Below, piece by piece: positions 16,330-25,222 of a stretch of DNA of 64,000 nt (position 1 is the stretch's first letter; each line of letters starts with the position of its first letter). Origin of the DNA: Haloterrigena turkmenica DSM 5511 (GTDB lineage Archaea > Halobacteriota > Halobacteria > Halobacteriales > Natrialbaceae). The stretch lies in NCBI RefSeq assembly GCF_000025325.1, contig NC_013744.1, forward strand, positions 1 through 64,000. Reading direction: 5' to 3'. The notes beneath the pieces are model-generated. The model ran no database searches, was not told the origin of the DNA, and worked only from the letters and a program-made list of their open reading frames with translations. The position numbers and the translations under genes are program-made.

Positions 16330-17532
16330 ATGACGCTATACGATCACTACCCCGACGGAACCCTCGAGCGGGTCCGGTCGCAGCTCGCCCACCTCGAGGA
16401 GACCGATCTGTACGGACCGATCTTCGAGGAGGCCGGGCTCGATCCGGACGAGATCGACTCCTGGAAAGAGTTCCGACGGCTTCCGTACACGACGACCGAA
16501 GAACTGCTCGCCGACGTCGACGAGAACCCGCCGCTCGGCTCGTTACACGAGCCGGGATCGATGATCTCGTTCACGCCCGCGAAGGATCGCCAACTGCCGG
16601 TGTTCGAATCCGCCGACGATCACGTCCGGTCCGCCGAAATCCACGAGACGATCTTCGAGCGGTTGGGAATCGAACCCGGAGACAGAGCGGTCATCACGCT
16701 CGCGTACCACGGGTTCGGAACCGGCTACCTGCTCCACCGCGCGCTCGAGCACTACGGCTGCGAAGTGATTCCGGCCGGACCGGGCGACTCCGAGGAGACC
16801 GCTCGAATCATCGACAAGTACGACGCCGACGTCCTCTGGGGGAATCCGAGCTTCGCGCTCGAGATCGCCGAACACGGCGGCGACGCGCTCGACGTCTTCA
16901 TCGGCGGCGGGGAGCCGTTCACCAGCATCCCCGGTCGCCGCGAGTCGGTCCACGACGCGTTCGGCGGGCTCGACTGCGCGATCGACTACTTCGGCCTCCG
17001 ACAGGCGTGGCCGGTCTCGGTCGAGTGCGCCGGCGAATCGGGCCTCCACGTCGTCGACGACTACATGCTCGCGGAAATCATCGACCCGGAAACCGGCGAG
17101 GTGCTCCCGCCTGGCGAGCGCGGCGAGGTCGTGCTGACGCATCTCGACCGCGAGGCCGGCGCGCTCCTCCGGTACCGAACCGGCGATCTCAGCGTGATCG
17201 AAGTCGAGGAGTGCGACCACTGTGACGCGACGATCACGATGCCCCGCGGCGTCTTCGGCCGGACCGACGAGCGCCACAAGGTGAAAGGGGTGAAGATGTA
17301 CCCCGAAGGCGTCGCGCTCGTTCTCGCCGGATTCCCCGACCTGACGATGAACCACCGAATCCGGGTGAGTCGATCGGGCAACACCGACGAACTGACCGTC
17401 ATTTGCGAGGGAGACGCCGACAGAGACGCCCTGGAAGAGGAGCTGACGAAACAACTGCAGATCCGGCCGGACGCCGTCGAACTCGTCGACGAACTCGAGG
17501 ACGGACCGACCGTCGTCGACGATCGATACTAA
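16330..17532 (+). CDS. PaaK-like adenylate-forming protein with degenerate P-loop
   Basis: This 400-residue protein is related to phenylacetate-CoA ligase: it has the N-terminal entry helix, the central IGGGEPFTS block, the YRTGDL motif and GRTDERHKVKGVKMYP, which stands for the usual GRxDDxxxxRGxNxFP. The ATP-binding loop that normally reads SSGTTGKP is missing; this region is SFTPAKDRQLPVFES. The C-terminal domain is present. It could be a ligase with altered nucleotide binding, or a protein that has lost adenylation and only binds an acyl or CoA group. Length is a little below the usual 430 residues. Confidence 0.8.
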   Translation: MTLYDHYPDGTLERVRSQLAHLEETDLYGPIFEEAGLDPDEIDSWKEFRRLPYTTTEELLADVDENPPLGSLHEPGSMISFTPAKDRQLPVFESADDHVRSAEIHETIFERLGIEPGDRAVITLAYHGFGTGYLLHRALEHYGCEVIPAGPGDSEETARIIDKYDADVLWGNPSFALEIAEHGGDALDVFIGGGEPFTSIPGRRESVHDAFGGLDCAIDYFGLRQAWPVSVECAGESGLHVVDDYMLAEIIDPETGEVLPPGERGEVVLTHLDREAGALLRYRTGDLSVIEVEECDHCDATITMPRGVFGRTDERHKVKGVKMYPEGVALVLAGFPDLTMNHRIRVSRSGNTDELTVICEGDADRDALEEELTKQLQIRPDAVELVDELEDGPTVVDDRY

Positions 17533-17566
17533 GCCGGATCGCTACACACCACCCGCGACTACGATA

Positions 17567-17809
17567 ATGCCACTCAAACCCGAACCGACCGCGAACCGAA
17601 TCGATCCGCAAACGATCCCGCCGGAGACGACCGTTTGTCACTTCGACGAACTCGACGACGGAGCGAAAGACTGCCTGTTAACGTTGCTCGACGAACGGGA
17701 CTCGGACACGCCCGAATTCATCGATATCGAGGGGCTCACCGCGTGCGACGTCGTCAAGTACGTCGACTACTACGACCTCGACCTGCCGGAGATTCGCGTC
17801 GCCGACTGA
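17567..17809 (+). CDS. Small conserved-looking haloarchaeal protein, function unknown
   Basis: This 80-residue acidic protein has no recognised domain. It contains CHFDELDDGAKDCL followed by a helix-rich tail with EGLTACDVVKYVDYYDLD. The acidic composition is typical of an expressed haloarchaeal soluble protein. It begins 34 bases after the PaaK-like stop, probably in the same transcript, and converges with the HCDH/crotonase fusion gene. Confidence 0.65.
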   Translation: MPLKPEPTANRIDPQTIPPETTVCHFDELDDGAKDCLLTLLDERDSDTPEFIDIEGLTACDVVKYVDYYDLDLPEIRVAD

Positions 17810-17822
17810 TCGAGTCGAGACG

Positions 17823-19772
17823 TTACTTCCCCGTGAATTCGGGATCGCGATCGTTTCTGAACGCCGCAATTCCCTCCGTGAGATCGTCGGTCGTCATGAG
17901 GTGTCCGAACGCCTGCGCTTCGATCTCGAGCCCGGCGTCGATGTCGCGACGGCCGGCGGCCATTGCCCGCTTGGTGAACCGCTGGGCGATCGACGGCCCC
18001 CCCGCCAGCGATTCCGCGCGCTCGATCGCCCGGTCATCGAGCTCGTCGCTGCCGACGAGTTCGTTGACGAAGCCGTACCGCTCCATGGTTTCGGCGTCGT
18101 AGTTGTCGGCGGTGAAGATGATCTCCTTCGCTCGGCTCTCCCCGAGCAGGTGGGAGAGCCGCTGGGTTCCGCCCCAGCCGGGGAGTAGCCCGAGGTCGTG
18201 CTCCGGTTGGCCGAACGTCGAGCGCTCGCTCGCGATCCGGAGATCGGCGCATGTCGCCAGCTCCATGCCGCCGCCAAGGCAGAAGCCGTCGATCGCGGCG
18301 ACGACCGGTACGTCGCAGGACTCGAGTTTACCGAAGACGCGTTGCCCTCGCTTCGAGACCTCGATCGACGCGACCGGATCGCTCTCATCGACGACGGACT
18401 GGACCTCCGCCCCAGCCGAGAACGCGCGGTCGCCCTCGCCGTCGATCAGCAGCGATCTCGCGCCCTCCTCGACGAGCGAGTCGACGGCGGTCTCGAGTTC
18501 CGCGAGGACGGTCGGCGTGATCGTGTTCATCCGATTCGGTCGATCGATGCTGATCCGACCGACGTCTTCGGCGGGGTGGTCGACGCGAATCGTCTCGAAT
18601 CCGTCGTCGTCATCGAGAAAACCGCCTTCGACGGCCCGCTCGCGGAGGTACGACGTCGGCTCGTACCGCGGGTGACCGGCGCCCTCGCGCGCGGACTCAA
18701 GGGTCGACTCGAGTTCGGCGAGGTCGTACTCGTCCGCGAGCCGACACGGGCCAGTCGGGAAGCCGCCGCCCAGCGTGACCGCTTCGTCGATCGTTTCCGC
18801 GTCGGCGACGTCGTTTTCGATCAGTTTCGCCGCCTCGTTCGCCATCACGGCGACCAGCCGCCGTTCGACCGCCTCGTCGCCGCTGTCCGGCGGGATCTCT
18901 GCCCCGCCGTCCTCGTACTCGTAGAATCCCTCGCCGGTTTTCTTCCCGAACGCGCCGGAGTCGACCTGCTCGACGAGCAGCGGACTCGGTTCGTACGGGT
19001 CGCCGAGCGTCGCGTGGAGGTGCTCGACGACGTCGAGGATGACGTCGACCCCGATCTGGTCGGCGAGTTCGAACGCGCCCATCGGGAGCCCGAGATCGAA
19101 CTTCGCGCTCGAGTCGACCGTTTCGATCGTCGCGGTCCCGTCGTCGACGAGCCAGGCGGCCTCGTTCAGCAGCGGGACGAGGATCCGGTTAACGATGAAC
19201 CCCGGCGAGTCCTTCGAGACTAAGATCGGCGTCTTCTCAATCGAGCGAACGAACTCGACCGCCGCGTCGAGGGTCTCCTCGTCCGTCTCCGCCCCCGAGA
19301 CGACCTCCACGAGTTCCATCCTGACCGGCGGGTTGAAGAAGTGTAACCCGCAAAATTTCGCGGGCCGGGTCGTGTTCGACGCCAGGTCCGTAATCGAGAG
19401 GCTGGACGTGTTCGACGCGAAGATCGCGTCGTCCGGCGCGTGTTCCTCGAGTTCGCCGTACACCGCCTCCTTAATCTCCATTCGTTCCGGGACGGCCTCG
19501 ATGACCAGGTCGGTGTCCTCGACCGCGCGATCCATCTCGACGACCGGGACGACCCGCTCGAGAACCCTCTCGACGGTCTGGTCCCCGAGGTGACCGCCCT
19601 CGGCCAACTTCTCGAGGCTCCACTCGATCTGGTCGTAGCCGTCCCGAACGAGGTCCTCCTCGATGTCGCGAAGCCGGACGTCGTACCCTGCGATCGCCGC
19701 GACCTCCGCGATACCGTGACCCATGCTACCTGCGCCTAACACGGTCACCGTATCGATGGTTCTAGGTGCCAT
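17823..19772 (-). CDS. 3-hydroxyacyl-CoA dehydrogenase / enoyl-CoA hydratase fusion
   Basis: This 649-residue bifunctional beta-oxidation protein has an N-terminal HCDH domain (LGAGSMGHGIAEV, catalytic His in GLHFFNPPVRM), a second HCDH C-terminal-like segment and a C-terminal crotonase domain from about residue 400. The crotonase half keeps both hydratase glutamates (GGGMELATCADL and FGQPEHDLGLLPGWGG), so it should be an active hydratase. The domain order is the archaeal/bacterial type with HCDH first, the reverse of E. coli FadB. The ATG at 19772 is supported by a GATTAAC box at 19797-19803. It provides hydration and oxidation in one chain. Confidence 0.93.
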   Translation of the reverse strand: MAPRTIDTVTVLGAGSMGHGIAEVAAIAGYDVRLRDIEEDLVRDGYDQIEWSLEKLAEGGHLGDQTVERVLERVVPVVEMDRAVEDTDLVIEAVPERMEIKEAVYGELEEHAPDDAIFASNTSSLSITDLASNTTRPAKFCGLHFFNPPVRMELVEVVSGAETDEETLDAAVEFVRSIEKTPILVSKDSPGFIVNRILVPLLNEAAWLVDDGTATIETVDSSAKFDLGLPMGAFELADQIGVDVILDVVEHLHATLGDPYEPSPLLVEQVDSGAFGKKTGEGFYEYEDGGAEIPPDSGDEAVERRLVAVMANEAAKLIENDVADAETIDEAVTLGGGFPTGPCRLADEYDLAELESTLESAREGAGHPRYEPTSYLRERAVEGGFLDDDDGFETIRVDHPAEDVGRISIDRPNRMNTITPTVLAELETAVDSLVEEGARSLLIDGEGDRAFSAGAEVQSVVDESDPVASIEVSKRGQRVFGKLESCDVPVVAAIDGFCLGGGMELATCADLRIASERSTFGQPEHDLGLLPGWGGTQRLSHLLGESRAKEIIFTADNYDAETMERYGFVNELVGSDELDDRAIERAESLAGGPSIAQRFTKRAMAAGRRDIDAGLEIEAQAFGHLMTTDDLTEGIAAFRNDRDPEFTGK

Positions 19773-19796
19773 ATGACATCCTCGTTCCAGAACACC

Positions 19797-19803
19797 GTTA
19801 ATC
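19797..19803 (-). promoter_or_regulatory. TATA-like box of the HCDH/crotonase fusion gene
   Basis: GATTAAC on the minus strand, 25-31 bases before the ATG at 19772. Confidence 0.4.
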
Positions 19804-19859
19804 TTCATCTTTCGGTGATCGGCGAGACCATCGTCCCGGGCGGAGTTCGCACTCGGTTC

Positions 19860-19867
19860 AGATTTAT
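19860..19867 (+). promoter_or_regulatory. TATA-like box of the metallo-hydrolase gene
   Basis: AGATTTATG-type box, 25-32 bases before the ATG at 19892. It is separated from the divergent fusion-gene box by about 60 bases. Confidence 0.5.
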
Positions 19868-19891
19868 GTCGATCGACGACGACGTTCCGGT

Positions 19892-20866
19892 ATGAACGAA
19901 ACCGCGTTCGAACGGATCGAGATCCCGACGCCGTTTCACATCGGGTCGATGAACTGCTACGCCTTCCTCGGAGCGGACATCACGCTCGTCGATCCCGGAC
20001 CCGCGACCGACGAGGCGTACGACACGCTCCGTTCCCGCCTCGAGGCGGAGGGGTACGGACTCGACGACATCGACCGCATACTCGTCACGCATCCGCACAT
20101 GGATCACTTCGGTCTCGCGAGCCGACTCAAGGCCGTTTCGGACGCGGAACTCCTCGCACACGAGGACGCGGTCGACCAGCTCGCGGATCCGGACGGCTAC
20201 CTCGCTCGGGAGCAGGCGTTCTTCGAGCCGTTCCTCGCGTCAATGGGAATGCCGGAGCAGGTCGCCGGGACGACGGTCGAGCTCCCCGAACCGTACGCCA
20301 CGTTTCGCGAGCCGGTGACGGTCGACGAGACCTTCACCGAAGGCGAGCGCGTCGACGTCGGCGACGAGCTGGAGATCGTTCACACGCCCGGCCACTCGCC
20401 CGGATCGGCGTGTTTCGTCGACCCGGTCGACGGAACCGCGTTCACGGGCGATCACGTCCTCGCCGAAATATCGCCGAACCCGCTGCTCACTCTCGAGCCC
20501 GGAACATCGGAGCAACGGACGCGGAGCCTGCCCACGTACCTCGAATCGCTGCGGAGACTCCGCAAGCTCGATATCGACGTCGGCGTCGGGTACGCCGGCC
20601 ACCGCGGGACGATTCCGGACGTCGTCGAACGCGCCGTCGAGATCGTCGACCACCACCACGACCGAAAGGAGGCGTTCGCCGACGTGCTCGAGGCCGACGG
20701 CCCGATGACGGCCTACCAGTTGATGCGAGATCGGTTCCCCGATCTCCCAGCGACGGAGATGTTCCCGGGCATGTGCGAAGTGATCGGTCACCTCGACCTG
20801 CTGGAGGACGAAGGGAGAGTCGAAATCACCGAGACCGACGGCGTCCGCCGCTACGAACTGGCCTGA
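19892..20866 (+). CDS. Metallo-beta-lactamase fold hydrolase
   Basis: This 324-residue protein has the full MBL-fold metal set: THPHMDH (His67, His69, Asp71, His72), a His in HTPGHSPGS, an Asp in FTGDHV and a late His in YAGHRG. The C-terminal 80 residues form a helical, winged-helix-like tail, as in LACTB2/glyoxalase-like hydrolases. Possible substrates include thioesters or lactones; a CoA-thioesterase role would fit the neighbourhood, but sequence alone cannot decide. It has its own promoter, divergent from the HCDH/crotonase fusion. Confidence 0.87.
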   Translation: MNETAFERIEIPTPFHIGSMNCYAFLGADITLVDPGPATDEAYDTLRSRLEAEGYGLDDIDRILVTHPHMDHFGLASRLKAVSDAELLAHEDAVDQLADPDGYLAREQAFFEPFLASMGMPEQVAGTTVELPEPYATFREPVTVDETFTEGERVDVGDELEIVHTPGHSPGSACFVDPVDGTAFTGDHVLAEISPNPLLTLEPGTSEQRTRSLPTYLESLRRLRKLDIDVGVGYAGHRGTIPDVVERAVEIVDHHHDRKEAFADVLEADGPMTAYQLMRDRFPDLPATEMFPGMCEVIGHLDLLEDEGRVEITETDGVRRYELA

Positions 20867-21001
20867 GTTGCGTATTACTTATTGCACTTGTTCTACAATG
20901 TCACGCATGGTCAGTCAGCCAGGGCGGAGACCCGTGTCCGATCCGACGGACGGCCGGTCGAGCGAGTCAACCGTTCGCGGCAACGAGGTGACGACGCCGT
21001 G

Positions 21002-21493
21002 ATGGACGAAGACTCGAGCGGCGGCGAAGAGACGTCCGTCGGCTTCACGCCGCGCGGCTCGGAGTCCGAGATCGTCGACCAGTTGAACGCGCACGTGCGG
21101 GAGCACGAGTTCCTCGCCGAACTGGGGTTCGCGGTCGAAACCATCGAAGACGGCCGCTTGCGGGCGTCGGTACCGCACGACGAGAAGTACGCCAACCCCG
21201 GTATGGGAGGGCGACTCCACGGCGGAATCGTCGTGTCCGCGCTCGACAGCGTGATGGGGTTTACGCTGATGGCGGCGCTCGGCCGCACCGAAACGCGGAA
21301 GGTCGGTCCGACGGTCAACCTGACCACTAACTTCGTCTCCTCGGCCGACGAGGCGCTCGACGCCACCGGTGAAATCGTTCGAATCGGCTCCTCGACGGCG
21401 GTCGTCGACGGGGAACTGCGCGGTCGGGACTCCGACCGAGTCATCGCGACCGGACAGGGCGTGTGGCGAGTCTACGACGACTCGGAGCGCTAG
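21002..21493 (+). CDS. PaaI-type hotdog thioesterase
   Basis: This 163-residue hotdog protein has the PaaI/HGG motif GGRLHGGIVVSALDSVMGF, in which the HGG glycine-rich turn and the following acidic residue form the thioesterase site, and a C-terminal strand block TTNFVSSADEALDATG. It should release CoA from stalled acyl-CoA esters. The ATG at 21002 is chosen because GAGGTG lies 12-17 bases upstream and the preceding in-frame sequence is arginine-rich and non-coding in character. A TATTACTTATTG stretch near 20873-20884 suggests a leader of roughly 100 bases. Confidence 0.82.
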   Translation: MDEDSSGGEETSVGFTPRGSESEIVDQLNAHVREHEFLAELGFAVETIEDGRLRASVPHDEKYANPGMGGRLHGGIVVSALDSVMGFTLMAALGRTETRKVGPTVNLTTNFVSSADEALDATGEIVRIGSSTAVVDGELRGRDSDRVIATGQGVWRVYDDSER

Positions 21494-21640
21494 TGCGCCG
21501 GCCGCTCTCTTCTCGGTCGATTGCGCCCGGACGGTCGGCGGTGTCGCACGCTTAACGTCGAACGGACTGACTCGAGTCCGACCCGTAGCCAATGATGTGT
21601 GGTAGCGATACACCTATGGGAGAGGACGCGGATGGATACA

Positions 21641-22825
21641 ATGTCGACTATGGAGTACGAGCTATCCGAAGAGCACGAACTGATGAAGAACGCGGTGACG
21701 GACATCGCCTCGCAGTACGGGAACGACTACTGGCAGGACGTCCACGCGAAACACCGCGTTCCCGAGGAGATCTTCGAAGACCTCGCCGATGGCGGCTGGT
21801 TCGGCATTCCGCTTCCCGAAGAGTACGGCGGCCACGACCTCGGACTCCTCGATACGGTCATCGTCATGGAAGCGCTCTGTGAAGAACACTGCTGGGAGAC
21901 GACCTTCCGGTTCACGATGAGCACCGTGTTCGGCGGCATTTCGCTGGTCGAGCACGGGAACGAGGAACAGAAGGAGCGGTATCTCCCCTCGATCGCCGAC
22001 GGCGGGGACGTCTGGGCGCTCGGCATGACCGAACCCGACGCGGGGCTGAACTCCGCGCGCATCTCGACTGCCGCCGAGAAGGACGGCGACGAGTACGTTA
22101 TCAACGGCCGGAAGCAGTGGATCTCGGGCATGGAGTTCGCCGACCACCTCCTGTTGATGACCCGGACGACGCCCTACGAGGAGGCCGAGTCCCGATTCGA
22201 AGGACTGACGATGTTCATCGTCGATCCGGAGGCCGACGGAATCGAGTACAGCGAGATCCCGCTCGACATGTACTACACGGAGCCGACGTACGACCTCTTC
22301 ATCGACGATCTGCGCGTCCACGAGGATCAAGTCCTCGGCGAGGTCGGCGCCGGAATGTACCAGGTGTTCAGCATGCTGAACGTCGAGCGGATCACCGCGG
22401 CGCTCTCCGCGTGGGGAGCGGGCAAAGAAGCGCTGGATAAGGGCGTGCAGTACGCGAAGGACCGCGCCGTCTGGTCGGAGCCGATCGGCGCCCATCAGGC
22501 GATACAGCACCCGCTGGCGGAAGCGCACATGAAAATGGAGTCGGCGCGAACGCAGCTTCGGAAAGCCGCCTGGCAGTATGACAATCAGGTCGGTGACGTC
22601 GGCGAGGTGTCGAACATCGCTAACTACCTCGCGTGTCAGGCCGCGTGGGAGGCCTGCGAGGCGTCGATGACGACCCACGGCGGGATGTCGGCCAGCCAGG
22701 AGATGGGGATCGCCGCCTGCTGGGGCGTCGCCCGCCACCAGCGGACCGGTCCGGTCTCGGAGGAGATGATCCTGAACCACATCGGGCAGAACGTGCTCGG
22801 CCTCCCCCGATCGTACAGTTCCTGA
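21641..22825 (+). CDS. Acyl-CoA dehydrogenase family flavoprotein, second copy
   Basis: This 394-residue protein shows all three acyl-CoA dehydrogenase domains, with MTEPDAGLNSARIS at about residues 129-142. Instead of a C-terminal EGT it ends with MILNHIGQNVLGLPR. A candidate base is Glu249 in LNVERI, the isovaleryl-CoA-dehydrogenase position, as in the dehydrogenase at 3265. The MEALCEEHCWETTF region is cysteine-richer than its paralog. Starts at 21641 and 21650 are both possible; the exact start is uncertain by three codons. The two dehydrogenases are too diverged to be recent duplicates and may serve different chain steps or pair as a heteromer. Confidence 0.9.
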   Translation: MSTMEYELSEEHELMKNAVTDIASQYGNDYWQDVHAKHRVPEEIFEDLADGGWFGIPLPEEYGGHDLGLLDTVIVMEALCEEHCWETTFRFTMSTVFGGISLVEHGNEEQKERYLPSIADGGDVWALGMTEPDAGLNSARISTAAEKDGDEYVINGRKQWISGMEFADHLLLMTRTTPYEEAESRFEGLTMFIVDPEADGIEYSEIPLDMYYTEPTYDLFIDDLRVHEDQVLGEVGAGMYQVFSMLNVERITAALSAWGAGKEALDKGVQYAKDRAVWSEPIGAHQAIQHPLAEAHMKMESARTQLRKAAWQYDNQVGDVGEVSNIANYLACQAAWEACEASMTTHGGMSASQEMGIAACWGVARHQRTGPVSEEMILNHIGQNVLGLPRSYSS

Positions 22826-23029
22826 ATCAAGTCGATCGGTCTTCGGTCGCTCGAGGAGGTTTCGAATCGCGGTCGCCCCGTTACCGTGAACCGTCGCCGC
22901 TGAGCACCCGTTGATGGTCCCACTAGCTCGGCGGTAGTACCGCGGTAGAAAAACGACAACGCCGCAGAGCGACGGTCGAACCGCCTGCAGAAGGCTCGTC
23001 CGTTCTCGCCGAGGAACCCGTTCGTACGA

Positions 23030-23785
23030 CTAGCGACTGAGATAGCCACCCTCGACGCCGAACGCCTCTCCGGTGACGAACGACGCTTCGTCGCTACACA
23101 GCCACACTACGGCGTTCGCGACCTCTTCGGGCGTCCCGAGTCGATTCATCGCGTGCATACCCGCGATCTGGTCGCGCTCCTCCTCGGTCATGTTCTCCTC
23201 GAGCAGTGGCGTCTCGATGAAGCCGGGGCAGACGCTGTTGATCCGAACGCCGGTTTCGCCGTTCTCGAGGGCGGCGCTTTTCGTGAGCCCCAATACGCCG
23301 TGCTTGGCCGCGGCGTACGCCGAGGAGGTTTCGAACCCGACCTTTCCGAGGACCGAGGAGTTGTTCACGATCGCACCGCCCGACTCCTGTTCCCGCATGC
23401 GGCTGATTTCGGCTTTCATGCAGTTGAAGACGCCCGCTAGATTTACGTCAATGACGCGTTGCCAGCTCTCCGCCGGGTACTCGTCTACCGGAACCTGTTC
23501 GCCGCCGATACCGGCGTTGTTGAACGCGCAGTCGAGACGTCCGTACTCCTCGACGGCGGTGTCGACCATCGCTTGCGCCGATTCCAGATCGGTCACATCC
23601 GCCTCGACGAAGATCGCGTCGCCGCCGTCGTCCTCGATCGTCGCGACCGTTTCCTCGCCGCCCTCGACGTCCAGATCCGCGATGACGACGCTCGTTCCGC
23701 GGTCAGCGAACTCGATCGCGGTCGTTCGGCCGATTCCCGAACCGGCGCCCGTTATCAGTGCGACTGATTGGTCGGTTGAGACCAT
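23030..23785 (-). CDS. SDR-family oxidoreductase, paralog 2
   Basis: This 251-residue classical SDR carries TGAGSGIG, NNAGIGG, a Ser in NNSSVLGKV and YAAAKHG. Its C-terminus has the usual substrate loop and VEGGYLSR. Aspartate after the second beta strand (IADLDVEGG) points to NAD preference. It resembles the SDRs at 32344 and 37256 (shared EGGxETVxxIEDD block), so these three likely arose by duplication. It converges with the second acyl-CoA dehydrogenase. The likely reaction is oxidation of a ring or chain hydroxyl; the substrate is unknown. Confidence 0.9.
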   Translation of the reverse strand: MVSTDQSVALITGAGSGIGRTTAIEFADRGTSVVIADLDVEGGEETVATIEDDGGDAIFVEADVTDLESAQAMVDTAVEEYGRLDCAFNNAGIGGEQVPVDEYPAESWQRVIDVNLAGVFNCMKAEISRMREQESGGAIVNNSSVLGKVGFETSSAYAAAKHGVLGLTKSAALENGETGVRINSVCPGFIETPLLEENMTEEERDQIAGMHAMNRLGTPEEVANAVVWLCSDEASFVTGEAFGVEGGYLSR

Positions 23786-23809
23786 AGTCGTGTATAACTA
23801 CACAACCGG

Positions 23810-23818
23810 ATAAAATAC
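23810..23818 (-). promoter_or_regulatory. TATA-like box of SDR paralog 2
   Basis: GTATTTTAT on the minus strand, 25-33 bases before the ATG at 23785. Confidence 0.5.
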
Positions 23819-23999
23819 TGTGGGACGGTACCACACCGTTTACCGGTTTCGCTCTTCGGTCGTCTCCGGCGGGAACTGATCGCCGTCTGGAAGCCGATCG
23901 TGTCGCACCGCGATCGCAGCGACCGCGCCCCGGACGCGACGGCGCAGTCGGTGGCCCTCGTCTCGCGTCCGGTTCAGGGGCTCGTCGACGAGAGCCGCG

Positions 24000-25136
24000 T
24001 CACTCCCGCCGGAACTCGTCGGCGGGAACGAGATTCGACCTGGCGCGGCGGAGGGGCTGTACGAAGTCCTCGGGGGGAAGCCACGGAATTTCGATATCGT
24101 CGTCATCGTATACGGTTTCGACCGCGTTCAAGAGGGCGTCGTCGTCGCCGATGTCGCGGCCGGCCACCGCCTCGTTGAGCCGCTCGACGGCGTCGAACCC
24201 GGGCCGGTGGAACATGTCGCCGGTGTACTGCACGGCGACGATCTCGTCGGACGGGTCGACGCGAACGCTGGCTTTGATCAGTTTCCGGCCTTTGTACGCG
24301 ACCTCGGCGACCCGATCGTCGGGGTCGGCCTCGTCGATGAGGCGCTGCGTCGAGTACCGTTCGAACCACTCCTCGGAACCGTAGAACTCGCGGTGGTCCT
24401 CGATTGTCTGCCGCTCTTCGTCGGTGAGCGATCCCGGTTCGGGGTCGCCGCCCGCCAGCAACGCGAGATTCTCCGTCGCCGCGTCGATCACCGCCTCGAG
24501 GTCGAGGTCGGGAGCGACCTCCTCGATCGACGTCATCCGCCCCTCCGCGCTGTCGGTGTCCTTGTCCTCGAACTTCTCCTTCGGAAGCCGGAGGACGTCG
24601 TCGATGATCTCGAACTCGTCGGGGCCGTAACTCCGGTAGATGACGTTGGCGAAGACGCCCCAGACGCCGTCCTGGTAGCCCGCTCCGGAAACACCGATCT
24701 TGAGCAGCTGTCCGTCGTCTTCCGGGACTAGCTCGACGTCGCCCCCGTCCCGATACGTGGCGTTCTCGATGCCGGCGTCGCGAAGCGCGCCGGCCATCGC
24801 CTCGCCGGCGAGGTCGATGTATTCGGACATCGTCCGTTCGCCTCGGTCCGGGAAGAACGCGTACAACACGGGCGTGTGATCGTCGCGGAAGAATCCCGTC
24901 CCGCCGCTGACGTTAAATCTGCGGCCGTAATCGACGCCGTACTCCGCGGCGCGCTCGCGGTCGATGAGCGCCGCGTCTTCGACGGGACCGATCTCGAGGA
25001 ACAGATCGGAGTCGAACGTCCACTGCATGATCGTCGGCGGCGATTCGCCGTCGGCGACGGCGTCGAGGACCGTTCGTTCGATCGCGGGATACGTGTCGGG
25101 TCCGATCTGAACGTCGAGTGTGCGTACTGTGGTCAT
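24000..25136 (-). CDS. Lipoate-protein-ligase-like (BPL/LplA/LipB family) protein, copy 1
   Basis: This 378-residue protein has the LplA catalytic-domain signature: RRFNVSGGTGFFRDDHTPVL resembles the RRxSGGGAVxHD motif, and LLKIGVSGAG is near the expected catalytic Lys. From about residue 290 it has an LplB-like C-terminal domain (YKGRKLIKASVRVD, then YTGDMFHRPG). It should bind or transfer lipoate or a related acyl group through an adenylate. No lipoyl-domain protein (GcvH, E2) is encoded nearby. A paralog at 40772-41932 shares KFEDKDTDS and overall architecture. Its location beside an SDR and a crotonase is unusual for a cofactor ligase. Confidence 0.78.
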   Translation of the reverse strand: MTTVRTLDVQIGPDTYPAIERTVLDAVADGESPPTIMQWTFDSDLFLEIGPVEDAALIDRERAAEYGVDYGRRFNVSGGTGFFRDDHTPVLYAFFPDRGERTMSEYIDLAGEAMAGALRDAGIENATYRDGGDVELVPEDDGQLLKIGVSGAGYQDGVWGVFANVIYRSYGPDEFEIIDDVLRLPKEKFEDKDTDSAEGRMTSIEEVAPDLDLEAVIDAATENLALLAGGDPEPGSLTDEERQTIEDHREFYGSEEWFERYSTQRLIDEADPDDRVAEVAYKGRKLIKASVRVDPSDEIVAVQYTGDMFHRPGFDAVERLNEAVAGRDIGDDDALLNAVETVYDDDDIEIPWLPPEDFVQPLRRARSNLVPADEFRRE

Positions 25137-25222
25137 GACTCGTGAGAATCAATCGCACATTCCCGGGACAGCGCCATATAGCTCACGGTTCACCTAGCCG
25201 ACACTCGATGGCGCAGGCGACC

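Noticed and set aside
23840-24106. Small minus-strand frame beyond the Lpl-like gene
   Set aside because: Arg-rich, overlaps the end of the Lpl-like gene in another frame, and has no start context.
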